Of a DNA stretch of 64,000 nt, positions 43,231 to 53,064 are shown in pieces. Where the stretch lies: the NCBI RefSeq assembly GCF_003268855.1, contig NZ_QLSZ01000001.1, positions 445,369 to 509,368 of the forward strand, written 5' to 3'. The notes beneath the pieces are model-generated. The model did no database searches. It had not been told where the DNA came from and saw nothing but the letters and a program-made list of their open reading frames with translations. The translations under genes were made by a program, and so were the position numbers. Source of the DNA: Flavobacterium aciduliphilum (lineage in GTDB: Bacteria > Bacteroidota > Bacteroidia > Flavobacteriales > Flavobacteriaceae). Positions within the stretch are counted from its first letter, which is position 1; every line of letters begins with the position of its first letter.

Positions 43231-44658
43231 TTACATAGACAATTTTTTGTGAATATCATCCACAAATTTTTTGAATTGTTTGTCAGTCGTTACTAAATTA
43301 TCAACGGTTTTGCATGCATGTAAAACGGTGGCATGATCCCGATCTCCAATTTGCGAACCAATATTCGCTAAAGAAGCTTTGGTGAATTTTTTTGCAAAAA
43401 ACATCGCCAATTGTCTGGCTTGAACTACATGACGTTTTCTCGTTTTTGACTGCAACGTATCAATATCCAGTTGAAAATAATCAGATACCACTTTTTGGAT
43501 GTATTCAATAGAAACTTCTCGTTTCACATTTTTAACAAATTTTTCTACGATACTTTTAGCCAAATCAAGTGTCACTTCTTTTTTATTGAAAGACGATTGA
43601 GCAATTAAAGAGATGATGGCGCCTTCCAATTCTCGAACATTTGTTTTGATGTTTTGAGCGACATACTCGACGATTTCTTTAGGCATCTCAACCCCATCTC
43701 GATACAAAATATTATTTAAAATGGAGATTCTGGTCTCATAATCTGGTTGGTGCAATTCAGCCGACAATCCCCATTTGAAACGAGAAAGCAATCGTTGTTC
43801 GATATCTTGCATATCTACAGGTGCTTTGTCGGAAGTGAGAATAACTTGTTTTCCGTTTTGATGCAAGTAATTGAATATGTGAAAGAACACATCCTGAGTT
43901 CCTGATTTCCCTGAAAGAAATTGAACATCATCAATGATTAAAACATCAATCAATTGATAGAAATGAATAAAGTCGTTTCGGTTATTTTTCTTTACCGAGT
44001 CAATGTATTGCTGAGTAAACACTTCAGCAGAAATATACAAAACCGTTTTATCGGGATATTTTTCTTTTATTTCTACACCTATAGCATGCGCTAAATGCGT
44101 TTTCCCTAAACCTACACCACCAAAAATAAGCAACGGATTAAATGACGTTCCTCCAGGTTTGTTGGCTACAGCCATCCCCGCAGAACGTGCCAATCGATTT
44201 GAATCCCCTTCAAGGAAATTTTCAAAACTATAATTAGGGTTTAATTGAGATTCAATTTTCAAATTTCGTATTCCTGGAATAATAAACGGATTTTTTAATT
44301 CAGGATTTAGGTTTTTGAAAGGAGCGTCAACCTCTTGATATTTAATGGGACTTCGCTGACTACTGGGTATTTGCTCTGTAAAGGGCTGTTTACTGCCAAT
44401 AGTGTTTTCCATTTTAATTTTATATAGTAACTTTGCATTTTTCCCAAGTTCTTTAGTTAGGGCAACTTTAAGTATTTTTACATAATGTTCTTCTAACCAT
44501 TCGTAGAAAAATTTACTTGGAACTTGTATGTGTAAGGTGCTGTCTAAAAGTTCAACAGATTTGATAGGTTCAAACCAAGTTTTGTAGGCTTGCTCTTGAA
44601 TGTTGTCTTTTATAAAAGACAGACAATTTTCCCATACCGATTGCGCAGTTTTGCTCAT
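43231..44658 (-). CDS. dnaA: Chromosomal replication initiator DnaA
   Basis: Binds DnaA boxes and opens the origin. Domain I is at residues 1-90 (AQSVWENCLSFIKDNIQEQ), followed by a linker. The AAA+ domain has Walker A GGVGLGKTH and Walker B VLIIDDVQFL. The C-terminal DNA-binding domain carries the signature GDRDHATVLHACKTV. The ATG at 44658 (MSKTAQSV) is preferred to that at 44664. No cluster of DnaA boxes was seen in the 180-base upstream gap, so the origin need not be here. Confidence 0.95.
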   Translation of the reverse strand: MSKTAQSVWENCLSFIKDNIQEQAYKTWFEPIKSVELLDSTLHIQVPSKFFYEWLEEHYVKILKVALTKELGKNAKLLYKIKMENTIGSKQPFTEQIPSSQRSPIKYQEVDAPFKNLNPELKNPFIIPGIRNLKIESQLNPNYSFENFLEGDSNRLARSAGMAVANKPGGTSFNPLLIFGGVGLGKTHLAHAIGVEIKEKYPDKTVLYISAEVFTQQYIDSVKKNNRNDFIHFYQLIDVLIIDDVQFLSGKSGTQDVFFHIFNYLHQNGKQVILTSDKAPVDMQDIEQRLLSRFKWGLSAELHQPDYETRISILNNILYRDGVEMPKEIVEYVAQNIKTNVRELEGAIISLIAQSSFNKKEVTLDLAKSIVEKFVKNVKREVSIEYIQKVVSDYFQLDIDTLQSKTRKRHVVQARQLAMFFAKKFTKASLANIGSQIGDRDHATVLHACKTVDNLVTTDKQFKKFVDDIHKKLSM

Positions 44659-44841
44659 GATCATGTTAAATTTTTATTTTTTTATTATGGTTTTCCAACA
44701 AAAAAAGGGATTCTTCGTTGTAATTTTCGGGCAAACAAATATGTGAACAAAATTCTTTAAAAAAAAATAAATTACTATTGATTTTTTAAAAATATTATTG
44801 TATACAGCTTTTTCAAATAAACAAAAACAGACAAAATAATT

Positions 44842-45246
44842 ATGGATAAAAATAAAGTTACCCTTCGTGTTAGATATGGAGAAACCGACCAAATGGGCGT
44901 GGTTTATCATGGAAGTTATGTGCCCTATTTTGAGATTGGACGCGTGGAATGGCTTAGAAATAGAGGGATTTCATATAAATCACTAGAAGAAGATGGTATC
45001 GCGCTTCCTATTGTGTCTATGCATTTGAACTATAAAAAACCGGCTCGATATGATGACATCTTAACCATTACCACTAAAATGCGCAATTATAGCGGGGTAA
45101 AGATTGAATTTGATTGTGAAATTCACAATGAAAACGAAGAGTTATTAACAATTGCTTATTTTATATTGGTTTTTGTAGCGACAGAAACAGGCAAACCTAT
45201 TGTCCCGCCTCAATATGTTTTGGATGTTATTAAAAAGGAAGATTAA
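44842..45246 (+). CDS. Acyl-CoA thioesterase, YbgC/FadM type
   Basis: A 134-residue single hot-dog-fold thioesterase. LRVRYGETDQMGVVYHGSY holds the catalytic Asp and the YbgC motif, and the rest (LPIVSMHLNYKKPARYDD) is canonical. It probably hydrolyses acyl-CoAs in the cytoplasm; in other bacteria this family interacts with lipid synthesis. It is divergent from dnaA and its 3' end overlaps the convergent IMPACT gene by 4 bases. Confidence 0.92.
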   Translation: MDKNKVTLRVRYGETDQMGVVYHGSYVPYFEIGRVEWLRNRGISYKSLEEDGIALPIVSMHLNYKKPARYDDILTITTKMRNYSGVKIEFDCEIHNENEELLTIAYFILVFVATETGKPIVPPQYVLDVIKKED

Positions 45247-45848
45247 TCTTTTCGCGTGATAGTAACTTCAAACAAGTTTGTAAAAATGTCGAAGATATTT
45301 TCGGCATTTTTTTTTCGTGTTGCTATTTCAATCTCACACGTCAATTCCATTTTTTGCGTGATGATTTCTAAGTTTTTTTCCTTGATGATTCGCATCACTT
45401 TATTCATATTTTTATAATCAAATGCAACCACAAAATGAACATTGACGGTCTTTTCAATAATTTCTGCATTTTCCAAAGCCATTTGTGCCGCAGTTCGGTA
45501 GGCAGAAATTAAACCTCCCACCCCCAATTTAATCCCTCCAAAAAAACGAACTACTACTATCAAAACATTGGTTAGTCCAAAAGACTGAATCTGTCCATAA
45601 ATAGGAGCGCCAGCTGTATTGCTTGGTTCTCCATCGTCATTGGCACGAAATTGAATTTTATCCGTCCCTAATTGGAAGGCATAACAAAAATGAACGGCTC
45701 CATAATGTTGTTTTCTTAAAACATCAAGGTGATTTTTAATTTCTTCCTCTGTGGTTACAGGAAAAGCATAACCATAAAACTTACTGTTTTTTTCTTTGAA
45801 TAGTATTTCTTTAGAAGGTAACGAAAGGGTTTTATAGGTATCGTTCAA
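45243..45848 (-). CDS. IMPACT family protein (YigZ-like)
   Basis: A 201-residue protein with the N-terminal IMPACT domain (FKEKNSKFYGYAFPV; DDGEPSNTAGAPIYGQI) and the C-terminal YigZ ferredoxin-like domain. Eukaryotic IMPACT regulates GCN2; bacterial members are possible ribosome or translation factors. The only start compatible with family alignments is TTG at 45848; an in-frame stop lies 8 codons upstream and no ATG is near. Confidence 0.88.
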   Translation of the reverse strand: MNDTYKTLSLPSKEILFKEKNSKFYGYAFPVTTEEEIKNHLDVLRKQHYGAVHFCYAFQLGTDKIQFRANDDGEPSNTAGAPIYGQIQSFGLTNVLIVVVRFFGGIKLGVGGLISAYRTAAQMALENAEIIEKTVNVHFVVAFDYKNMNKVMRIIKEKNLEIITQKMELTCEIEIATRKKNAENIFDIFTNLFEVTITRKD

Positions 45849-45870
45849 AGTTACAAATACGAAATTTTAA

Positions 45871-46479
45871 TTATAGAGGTAAATGTTTTTGTTTGAATAA
45901 ATCGACCACATCTTCTTCTCCTACTTTTAAATTCCAAACATGAAGTCCTAATTGTGCTGCGGCATCGGTGTTTTCTTTTTTATCATCAACAAAAACGGTA
46001 CGCTTGGGAGATAAATCATACTTATTAATAATAGAGGTATAAATGGCAGACTCCGGTTTTCGCATCCCCATTTCATACGAATAAAATACTTTTTCAAAAC
46101 AACGGTAAAAATCAGTATAAAAAGACATTCCTACGTTTTGTTCAAATTTATGAATGTGTATTTCATCGGTATTCGTCAGTAAAAAAAGACGGTATTTTTC
46201 CGATATCATTTGTAAAAACTCAAGTCGATAGAGCGGAAATTCGCCTATAATACTATTCCATGCTTCTTTAATTTGGTCAACCGTAGCGTTGGGAATAAAC
46301 TTTTGGAAAGCACTTAAAAATTCGTGTTCTTTAACTTGGCCTTTTTCAAACAAATCGTTCATGGCTATCAACTCATTATTGGGACCTGACAAACCTAATT
46401 GAGCAAAAGCTTCAATCTGTGCTTCTTTTTGTAAGTTGATAAAAATATCGCCAAAGTCAAAAATAATAGTATCAATCAT
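45871..46479 (-). CDS. HAD family hydrolase
   Basis: A 202-residue haloacid-dehalogenase-like phosphatase. Motif I FDFGDI near residue 10, motif II LLTNTDEIH, Lys in MRKPES and motif IV VFVDDKKEN are visible; the small helical cap suggests a subfamily I phosphatase of small metabolites. Substrate unknown. It overlaps the ribD stop by 8 bases, so it may supply the missing phosphatase step of riboflavin synthesis (inference from position). Confidence 0.88.
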   Translation of the reverse strand: MIDTIIFDFGDIFINLQKEAQIEAFAQLGLSGPNNELIAMNDLFEKGQVKEHEFLSAFQKFIPNATVDQIKEAWNSIIGEFPLYRLEFLQMISEKYRLFLLTNTDEIHIHKFEQNVGMSFYTDFYRCFEKVFYSYEMGMRKPESAIYTSIINKYDLSPKRTVFVDDKKENTDAAAQLGLHVWNLKVGEEDVVDLFKQKHLPL

Positions 46480-47479
46480 GGTTGAAAAATATTAAAAGTT
46501 CGTCATTTACAATGTGTCGTTTCTTTTCGGGGCTAATTTCTAATTTCGGGGCTTTTATGCCTTCTTGCAATACCTTGTCCCCAATAAAAACGCGTGCTTC
46601 ATCCCAAATTCCAGCATCAATAAACGTTTGTAGCGTTTGCCTACCCCCTTCAATTATCACAGATTGTATCTCCTTTTCGTACAAAAAATGAGCCATTTTT
46701 AGCGCCAAATTATCGTCGAAACTAAAATCATCTTTTGTAATTAAAAGCGTTTTCGCTAGAGTATCAAAGATATAACTTTCTTTTGAAATGGAATTGTTTT
46801 TATCTAAAACTATTCGAATAGGATGATTTCCCGTCCAATCGCGTACGGTTAAAGAAGGATTATCATCACGAACTGTTTGGGTACCCACCAAAATAGCCTG
46901 TTCTTCACTTCGCCATTTGTGGGCCAATTGTCTTGAAAAAGCGTTACTAATCCAGATAGGTTCTTTTATTTCTTTTGTTAACGGAGCTATACATCCCTCT
47001 TTGCTTTCTGCCCACTTCAAAATGATGTAAGGTCTTTTTTTGTTGTGAAAGGTAAAAAAGCGTTTATTGAGTCTCGCACATTCGGCTTCCAAAACACCTA
47101 CCGTTACGTTTATTCCAGCGTCTTGTAGCTTTTTTACACCCCTTCCTGCCACTTTAGAAAAGGGATCTATAGTACCAATCACCACGTTAGGAATGCCCTG
47201 ATCAATAATCAAATCACTACAAGGCGGTGTTTTACCATAATGACTGCACGGTTCTAGACTAACATAAATTGTTGCATCAGACAAGAGCCTTTTATCTTTT
47301 ACAGCCTGAATAGCATGTACTTCAGCATGAGCCTCACCCGCTTTTTTATGCCACCCTTCTCCAATAATTTTTCCGTCATAGACTATAACACTCCCTACTA
47401 AAGGATTAGGATAGGTTGTCCCTAAACCTTTTTGAGCCAATTCGAGGCAACGTTTGATGTATGTTTCATGTATCTTCAC
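46472..47479 (-). CDS. ribD: Riboflavin biosynthesis deaminase/reductase RibD
   Basis: A bifunctional enzyme: deaminates the pyrimidine and reduces the ribose of the GTP-derived riboflavin precursor. The N-terminal deaminase shows HAEVHAI and PCSHYGKTPPC (zinc ligands and catalytic Glu); the C-terminal reductase starts near residue 150 (RPYIILKWAESKEG) and carries VIIEGGRQTLQTF. The start is GTG at 47479, as no ATG fits. Translationally coupled to the HAD gene. Confidence 0.94.
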   Translation of the reverse strand: MKIHETYIKRCLELAQKGLGTTYPNPLVGSVIVYDGKIIGEGWHKKAGEAHAEVHAIQAVKDKRLLSDATIYVSLEPCSHYGKTPPCSDLIIDQGIPNVVIGTIDPFSKVAGRGVKKLQDAGINVTVGVLEAECARLNKRFFTFHNKKRPYIILKWAESKEGCIAPLTKEIKEPIWISNAFSRQLAHKWRSEEQAILVGTQTVRDDNPSLTVRDWTGNHPIRIVLDKNNSISKESYIFDTLAKTLLITKDDFSFDDNLALKMAHFLYEKEIQSVIIEGGRQTLQTFIDAGIWDEARVFIGDKVLQEGIKAPKLEISPEKKRHIVNDELLIFFNHD

Positions 47480-47544
47480 AAAGCAAAAATACTATTTTTG
47501 TAAGCTTATTCTATAATCCTTATCAAATTTTAAACTTTCTTGAA

Positions 47545-48033
47545 ATGATCATACGAGAAATACAACAAAGCGACAACAAACAAATTGCAGCTGTAATTCG
47601 GCAAGTTTTTATATTGGAAAACTATCCTAAAAAAGGAACGGCCTTTGCTGATTCGCAATTGGACTTTATGTTTGAAACATACAACACTCCAAAAGCGGTA
47701 TATTATGTTATCGAGAATAATGGCAAAATAATGGGCGGCGCAGGAATCCATAAATTGGATCATGCTGGCAAAAACATTTGTGAGCTACAAAAGATGTATT
47801 TTTTGCAAGAAGTTCGGGGAAAAGGAATGGGTTTCGAATTGATTCAAAAATGCCTGCAGAGAGCTAAAGAATTAGGATATGAAAAATGCTATTTAGAAAC
47901 GTTACCCGAAATGAGAACCGCTCAAAAAATATATCAGAACGTAGGTTTTGAGTATCTTTGTAGCCCCATGGGAGGAACGGGTCATACCAGTTGTCCTATC
48001 TGGATGTTGAAAGATTTAAATCCCAAAAGTTAA
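47545..48033 (+). CDS. GNAT acetyltransferase
   Basis: About 162 residues. MIIREIQQSDNKQIAAVIRQV begins the fold and EVRGKGMGFELIQKCL is motif A (RGxGxG). The C-terminal GFEYLCSPMGGTGHTSCPIWMLK is shared by a Bacteroidetes subfamily. Acceptor unknown. The frame is open from 47461, but TATTTTTG (47493-47500) is a likely -7 element within that extension, so the ATG at 47545 is used. It is upstream of prmC with only 6 bases between. Confidence 0.87.
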   Translation: MIIREIQQSDNKQIAAVIRQVFILENYPKKGTAFADSQLDFMFETYNTPKAVYYVIENNGKIMGGAGIHKLDHAGKNICELQKMYFLQEVRGKGMGFELIQKCLQRAKELGYEKCYLETLPEMRTAQKIYQNVGFEYLCSPMGGTGHTSCPIWMLKDLNPKS

Positions 48034-48039
48034 ATTCTA

Positions 48040-48900
48040 ATGCTGTTAAAAACCTATAAATCCATAATTCTACAAAAGCTTTCTACTTTTTATGAGGAAA
48101 AGGAAATTGAAAGTTTCTTTTACATCCTGCTGGAACATTTTCACAATACAAAACGAATTGATTTGGCGCTAAATCCTTCTATGGAAATGAATTCCGAAGA
48201 ATTAAAACGTTGGGAAAACGCTGTCTCTGAATTACAAAAACAAAAACCAATACAATATATAATAGGAGAAACTTCCTTTTATGGATTGCCTTTTTTGGTT
48301 AATGAAAACACCTTAATTCCGAGACCCGAAACCGAGGAGTTGGTCGATTGGATTGTTTTTGAATGCCGAAAATCGAAAAATGAAAGACTGAAAATTTTGG
48401 ATGTAGGTACTGGCAGCGGTTGCATTGCAATTTCGTTAGCTAAAAATATTCCAAACGCAGATGTTTTTACCATAGATGTTTCTGAAAAGGCTATGGAAAT
48501 CGCTCGAAAAAATGCGCTGATGAATAAGGTAACGGTTGATTTTATTTGTGTCGACGTTTTAAAGCTTTCCACTTTCGACTTTCCGTTTTCGACTTTCGAT
48601 ATTATCGTTTCCAATCCGCCTTATGTACGTGTCCTTGAAAAAGCCGAAATGAAACCCAATGTTTTAGAATACGAACCTCATACCGCACTTTTTGTATCGG
48701 ACGATGACGCCTTAATTTTTTATAGAAAAATAGCCCAATTGGCCCAAAAACATCTTTCGGAAAACGGAACTCTTTTCTTCGAAATTAATCAATATTTAGG
48801 AAAAGAAACGGTAGATGTATTGGATACAATGGGGTTTAAGAATATTGAATTAAAGAAAGACCTATACAGCAATGACCGAATGGTGCGCTGTATTAGATGA
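48040..48900 (+). CDS. prmC: Release factor glutamine methyltransferase PrmC
   Basis: N5-methylates the Gln of the GGQ motif in peptide chain release factors. The SAM-binding motif LDVGTGSGCIAISLA is near residue 128 and the catalytic NPPYV motif near residue 189. Length 286 is normal. Just before NPPY the DNA contains a short run of ctttcgact-type simple repeats (48566-48600) that encodes FDFPFSTFD, a lineage-specific insertion. Confidence 0.93.
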   Translation: MLLKTYKSIILQKLSTFYEEKEIESFFYILLEHFHNTKRIDLALNPSMEMNSEELKRWENAVSELQKQKPIQYIIGETSFYGLPFLVNENTLIPRPETEELVDWIVFECRKSKNERLKILDVGTGSGCIAISLAKNIPNADVFTIDVSEKAMEIARKNALMNKVTVDFICVDVLKLSTFDFPFSTFDIIVSNPPYVRVLEKAEMKPNVLEYEPHTALFVSDDDALIFYRKIAQLAQKHLSENGTLFFEINQYLGKETVDVLDTMGFKNIELKKDLYSNDRMVRCIR

Positions 48901-48917
48901 GTTTCGAATCTTAAATA

Positions 48918-50162
48918 TTATTCGTATCGCAAAGCTTCGATAGGATCAAGTTTGGAGGCTTTAATCGCAGGGTAAAGTCCTGAAACCAAAGCCACAATAA
49001 AACTGGTAATTACGGCAGCAACAATGGCTCCCCATGGAATTACAAATCCGAATTCCATTATATTGGCCATTAAATACCCAATTAAGATTCCTAATAAAAT
49101 TCCAAGAACTCCTCCCAATTGTGCAATAAGTAAGGTTTCCATAAAAAACTGCCACGCAATGGTTCCTTTTTTAGCACCGAGTGATTTTCGCACTCCAATT
49201 TCGCGTGTTCTATCGGTTACTGAAACAATCATAATGTTCATTAACGCAATGGAAGAACCCAATATCGTGATGATTCCAATGACCCATGCAGATAAACTAA
49301 GTACGCCTGTCATTTCGGCTATTCTGTTGACCAAATCATCACTACGAGAGATGCCAAAATTAGCTTCTTCTACAGGATTGAGTTTTCTCACTTTTCGCAT
49401 CGTCACTAAAGCATGATCAACAGCCGCATCGAGCAATTCTTTTTTATCGACCATGGTACTGATGCTGTAATTAATTTGAGGAGCAGTAAATAGAGAACGT
49501 GCGACCTGAATAGGAATTAAAACACGCATATCCTGATTATTTCCAAACGTAGACCCTTTTTCTTTCAAAACACCAATCACTTTAAATTTGGCTCCGCGAA
49601 TTGAAATAATTTTATCAATTGGATTAACGTCTTTTAACAATCCTTTGGTTACAAAGTCACTGCCCACAATACAAGAATACGTATTATTAGAAATATCAAA
49701 ACTATTGAAATTACGACCTTGAACCACTTCAAATCCGCCATTCGACACAAAATAATCATCTACCCCAAGAATAGCAATAGAAGGATCCGTTTTGGCATTT
49801 TCATATTTTACCTCAGCAGTAGAAGTTGCAGTGAAAGAAACCGAAGTATGACTGAGTGGAAAATCAAATTTTTCTTGATACGCTTTGGCTTCTGGATAGG
49901 AAATTATGGGGTTTATTTTTTCAATTTCATTTCCTCCATCATTATGAGTTTTAAATTCATATTGATTAATGGTAAATGTATTCGAACCCATGGAAGCAAA
50001 TTTCGAATTTAAAGTATAATCGATAGCTGATACAACAGTAAGAATCCCTACCAATGCGGTGATACCAATTGCTATGATAACGATTGTTAATATAGTTCGA
50101 AGCAACTGTGCTCGAATGGAGCCAAGGGCTATTTTAATATTTTCTCTAAAAACGGCGTTCAT
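48918..50162 (-). CDS. ABC transporter permease, MacB/FtsX type
   Basis: About 414 residues: one N-terminal membrane helix, a large MacB periplasmic core domain (about 45-250) and three C-terminal helices with the FtsX motif [19 protein letters not shown]. The end is [14 protein letters not shown], the standard coupling sequence. No ATPase gene is adjacent, so it must pair with one encoded elsewhere. Substrate unknown (macrolide, lipoprotein or peptide exporters share this fold). Confidence 0.9.
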   Translation of the reverse strand: MNAVFRENIKIALGSIRAQLLRTILTIVIIAIGITALVGILTVVSAIDYTLNSKFASMGSNTFTINQYEFKTHNDGGNEIEKINPIISYPEAKAYQEKFDFPLSHTSVSFTATSTAEVKYENAKTDPSIAILGVDDYFVSNGGFEVVQGRNFNSFDISNNTYSCIVGSDFVTKGLLKDVNPIDKIISIRGAKFKVIGVLKEKGSTFGNNQDMRVLIPIQVARSLFTAPQINYSISTMVDKKELLDAAVDHALVTMRKVRKLNPVEEANFGISRSDDLVNRIAEMTGVLSLSAWVIGIITILGSSIALMNIMIVSVTDRTREIGVRKSLGAKKGTIAWQFFMETLLIAQLGGVLGILLGILIGYLMANIMEFGFVIPWGAIVAAVITSFIVALVSGLYPAIKASKLDPIEALRYE

Positions 50163-50239
50163 AATCATTATTTGTTACCAAAATATGGTTTTTGTTACAA
50201 ATCATTTTTAATTTCTCTATATTTTAAAAAATAAACCCT

Positions 50240-50247
50240 TAATTTTG
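50240..50247 (+). promoter_or_regulatory. -7 element TAATTTTG of the serine hydrolase gene
   Basis: TAnnTTTG lies 19 bases upstream of the ATG at 50267. No strong -33 TTG is seen. Confidence 0.45.
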
Positions 50248-50266
50248 CTCTTTAAATTAATTCATA

Positions 50267-51289
50267 ATGGAAAAGTACAGAAAAAAAATTTCGTTATTAA
50301 TGGCGTCAATCATAGCAATAACGATGTCTTTGGTAACCTTTTTTGCAACAGTTGCATGGAAAAACAAACAATACAATACCTTAGAAAATGATTTGTCGAA
50401 AAATTATTATTGTAATGTCAATATAAAAAGACTTCAAGATCAAAAATATATTAAACCTATTCTTTTGGTAGACGAAGATTGTGAGTCTGAAGACTTAGCC
50501 TCTATCAAACAAAAAGTTACGGACATTATTACACAAGAAAAAAATAAAGGGACCTTGACTACAGCCTCTTTTTATTTAAAAGAGTACGATAATAATGACT
50601 GGACTGCTGTAAATGATAATGAATTTTACGAACCAGGATCATTATTTAAAGTACCAATATTAATGGTTGCATTAAAAATTAATGAGGAGCATCCTGGTTT
50701 TCTTAATCAAGTAGTAAAGTATGATACACCACTAGGCATTACTAAAAATGTACATTTCCCTTCTAAAACGATTCAATTTGGAGGAAGCTATACTGTAAAA
50801 CAACTTATAGAATATATGATTAAATATTCTGATAATCAAGCTACTTATTTACTGGAAAAAAATATTAATCCGGAATACCTTAGAAAAATGTTTAAAGATT
50901 TAAATTTAGAGGTGCCCAACGTAAGCGCTGATCATTATTATTTTAATGTAAAAAATTATTCTATCTTTATGAGAGCGATTTACAATGCAGGGTATTTATC
51001 AATTGAAGATTCGGAATATGCGGCAGAATTACTAACTAAAACGGAATTTAAGGATGGCATTCTAAGTAGATTGCCTAAAAATATAGCTGTAGCTCACAAA
51101 TTTGGCGAATCAGGAAGTGATAAAGAAAATCAATTACATGAATCAGGAATTGTGTATTTAAATTCAAAACCTTACTTATTAACAGTAATGACTAAAGGAA
51201 AAGGAATGAATAATTTAGCGAAGGTTATTTCACAAATTTCTAGTGCGGTTTATACCGAAATGCTCAATACATCAGAAACCTCAAATTAA
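50267..51289 (+). CDS. Class A beta-lactamase-like serine hydrolase
   Basis: A 340-residue exported protein with an N-terminal membrane helix (LLMASIIAITMSLVTFFATVAW). The penicillin-interacting motifs are present: SxxK in EPGSLFKVP (Ser near residue 128), SDN in KYSDNQAT and a KTG-like HKFGE. The Gly in the last box is preceded by Phe instead of Thr, and no E166 equivalent is obvious, so true beta-lactam hydrolysis is uncertain. It could act as a membrane-anchored carboxypeptidase or amidase. It ends 10 bases before hisS. Confidence 0.85.
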   Translation: MEKYRKKISLLMASIIAITMSLVTFFATVAWKNKQYNTLENDLSKNYYCNVNIKRLQDQKYIKPILLVDEDCESEDLASIKQKVTDIITQEKNKGTLTTASFYLKEYDNNDWTAVNDNEFYEPGSLFKVPILMVALKINEEHPGFLNQVVKYDTPLGITKNVHFPSKTIQFGGSYTVKQLIEYMIKYSDNQATYLLEKNINPEYLRKMFKDLNLEVPNVSADHYYFNVKNYSIFMRAIYNAGYLSIEDSEYAAELLTKTEFKDGILSRLPKNIAVAHKFGESGSDKENQLHESGIVYLNSKPYLLTVMTKGKGMNNLAKVISQISSAVYTEMLNTSETSN

Positions 51290-51299
51290 TTAAAGAAAA

Positions 51300-52718
51300 A
51301 TGGCTACTAAACCTAGCATTCCAAAGGGAACACGCGATTTTTCCCCAGCAGAAGTTTCCAAAAGAAATTATATCCTTTCGATTATTCGAGCCCATTTTGA
51401 ACAATATGGATACCAACCTATAGAAACGCCAAGTTTTGAAAATTCGGATACCCTGATGGGAAAATATGGTGAAGAAGGCGATCGGTTGATTTTTAAAATA
51501 CTTAATTCTGGGAATTATTTCTACAATAAAAATAAAATTGAGCTCCCACCAACTTTGGAATCACTTCAAATTAAAGATGCCGATTCTATTTCAGTTGAGG
51601 AGCGGATTTCTTTAAACAAATTTACTGCAAAAATCTCCGAAAAAGCCCTTCGTTATGATTTAACAGTACCCTTTGCACGCTATGTGGTTCAACATCAAAA
51701 CGAGATTGAGTTTCCGTTTAAACGTTATCAAATTCAACCCGTTTGGCGCGCCGACAGACCTCAGAAAGGGCGTTTTAGAGAATTCTATCAATGTGATGCC
51801 GATGTGGTTGGATCAACCTCTCTTTGGCAGGAAGTAGAGTTAATCCAATTGTATGATTCAGTTTTTTCAGCATTAGGCTTAGAAGGTGTGACGATTAAAA
51901 TTAATAACCGAAAAATTCTTTCTGGAATTGCGGAAGTGATTGGCGCATCAGATAAATTAATTGATTTCACAGTAGCACTTGACAAACTTGATAAGATTGG
52001 TGAAGATGGAGTCAAAAAAGAAATGATGGAAAAAGGGATTTCGGAAGAAGCCTTACAAAAAGTACAACCTTTATTTCATTTCACAGGTTCCATACAAGAG
52101 AAAATAGAAAAATTAGCCACTTTATTAGCTTCTTCTCAAGAAGGGATGAAAGGCATTGAAGAATTGAGATTTATTTGTGAAAACGTAACCAGATTAGGAT
52201 TGCAAAAATCCATTTTAGATTTGGATGTGACTTTGGCACGTGGCTTAAACTATTATACGGGAGCCATTTTTGAAGTTTCGGCACCAACTGGAGTGGCTAT
52301 GGGTAGCATTGGCGGTGGTGGACGTTATGATGATTTGACGGGTATCTTCGGATTAAAAAACATGAGTGGGGTGGGCATTTCTTTTGGTTTAGACCGCATT
52401 TATTTGGTTTTAGAAGAGTTAAATCTGTTTCCAGATACTGTGGCAACAAGTACAAAAGTATTGTTTTTAAACTACGGGGTGTCGCAAGCTTTTGAAGCCA
52501 TGCAAACCATTAAAAAGTTGCGTTCTCAAGGAATTAAGGTAGAATTGTATCCCGATGCAGCCAAAATTGACAAACAATTCAAACATGCCGAAAGAAGAGC
52601 AATTCCTTTTGTTGTTAAAGAAATTGTGGAGACCAAATTCTCTTTAAAAAACCTTAAAACAGGAACACAAACACAAGTGGATTTTAATCAGTTGTTGGAA
52701 GAAGTAACAACTAAATAA
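51300..52718 (+). CDS. hisS: Histidyl-tRNA synthetase
   Basis: Charges tRNA-His. A class II synthetase of 472 residues: motif 2 region [32 protein letters not shown], histidine-binding [15 protein letters not shown], motif 3 [17 protein letters not shown] and a C-terminal anticodon domain. An insertion of about 30 residues before motif 2 ([15 protein letters not shown]) is usual in Bacteroidetes. Closed by a strong terminator, after which the accessory zone begins. Confidence 0.95.
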   Translation: MATKPSIPKGTRDFSPAEVSKRNYILSIIRAHFEQYGYQPIETPSFENSDTLMGKYGEEGDRLIFKILNSGNYFYNKNKIELPPTLESLQIKDADSISVEERISLNKFTAKISEKALRYDLTVPFARYVVQHQNEIEFPFKRYQIQPVWRADRPQKGRFREFYQCDADVVGSTSLWQEVELIQLYDSVFSALGLEGVTIKINNRKILSGIAEVIGASDKLIDFTVALDKLDKIGEDGVKKEMMEKGISEEALQKVQPLFHFTGSIQEKIEKLATLLASSQEGMKGIEELRFICENVTRLGLQKSILDLDVTLARGLNYYTGAIFEVSAPTGVAMGSIGGGGRYDDLTGIFGLKNMSGVGISFGLDRIYLVLEELNLFPDTVATSTKVLFLNYGVSQAFEAMQTIKKLRSQGIKVELYPDAAKIDKQFKHAERRAIPFVVKEIVETKFSLKNLKTGTQTQVDFNQLLEEVTTK

Positions 52719-52754
52719 AATTAATTCAAATATCTTTCTCAAAAAGAATAAATA

Positions 52755-52792
52755 AAAAAAGGTTGTCTAAAAATAATAGACAACCTTTTTTA
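52755..52792 (+). terminator. Terminator of hisS
   Basis: aaaaaaggttgtct pairs with agacaacctttttt around the loop aaaaataat, with a T run on the plus strand. It can also stop leftward transcription. Confidence 0.85.
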
Positions 52793-52796
52793 TTCG

Positions 52797-52841
52797 TAGC
52801 GAGAGGGAGATTTGAACTCCCGACCTCAGGGTTATGAATTG
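52797..52841 (-). other. tRNA 3' half (anticodon CAU): putative attachment-site remnant
   Basis: Read on the minus strand: anticodon loop TTCATAA, 3' anticodon stem CCCTG, variable AGGTC, T arm GGGAG-TTCAAAT-CTCCC, acceptor 3' strand TCTCGCT and discriminator A at 52797. The 5' half is absent; it is replaced by a hairpin (ggttat / ataacc around aattga / tcaatt). This is the pattern left by tyrosine-integrase insertion into the 3' end of a tRNA gene. Confidence 0.7.
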
Positions 52842-52900
52842 AATTTTTACTCAATTTATAACCATTTTTTTTGCCTTAAAAAGGTATTTTCTTTAAAATG

Positions 52901-52936
52901 GTGTACGGTTTGGTGTACTGATTAGTGTACTGTTTT
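52901..52936 (+). repeat. Three tandem 12-bp repeats, GTGTAC-based
   Basis: GTGTACGGTTTG (52901), GTGTACTGATTA (52913) and GTGTACTGTTTT (52925) follow in perfect register, about 60 bases inside the tRNA remnant. Such arrays beside an attachment core resemble integrase or excisionase arm sites. The rest of the 346-base gap holds AT-rich DNA with tatactg/tatacag. Confidence 0.65.
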
Positions 52937-53064
52937 GATAAAAAAATATACTGCAATATACAGTTTTTTTTTATTTTAAAATATTGTTTTTTATTAATTT
53001 TCAGAATGGATTTTTATGTCTTTAATTTAACAAACTATCTCTTACTTAAATCTTTTATAATTTT

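Noticed and set aside
44665..44841. Origin of replication upstream of dnaA
   Set aside because: No cluster of TTATCCACA-like DnaA boxes or unwinding element was found. dnaA and oriC are often separated in Bacteroidetes.
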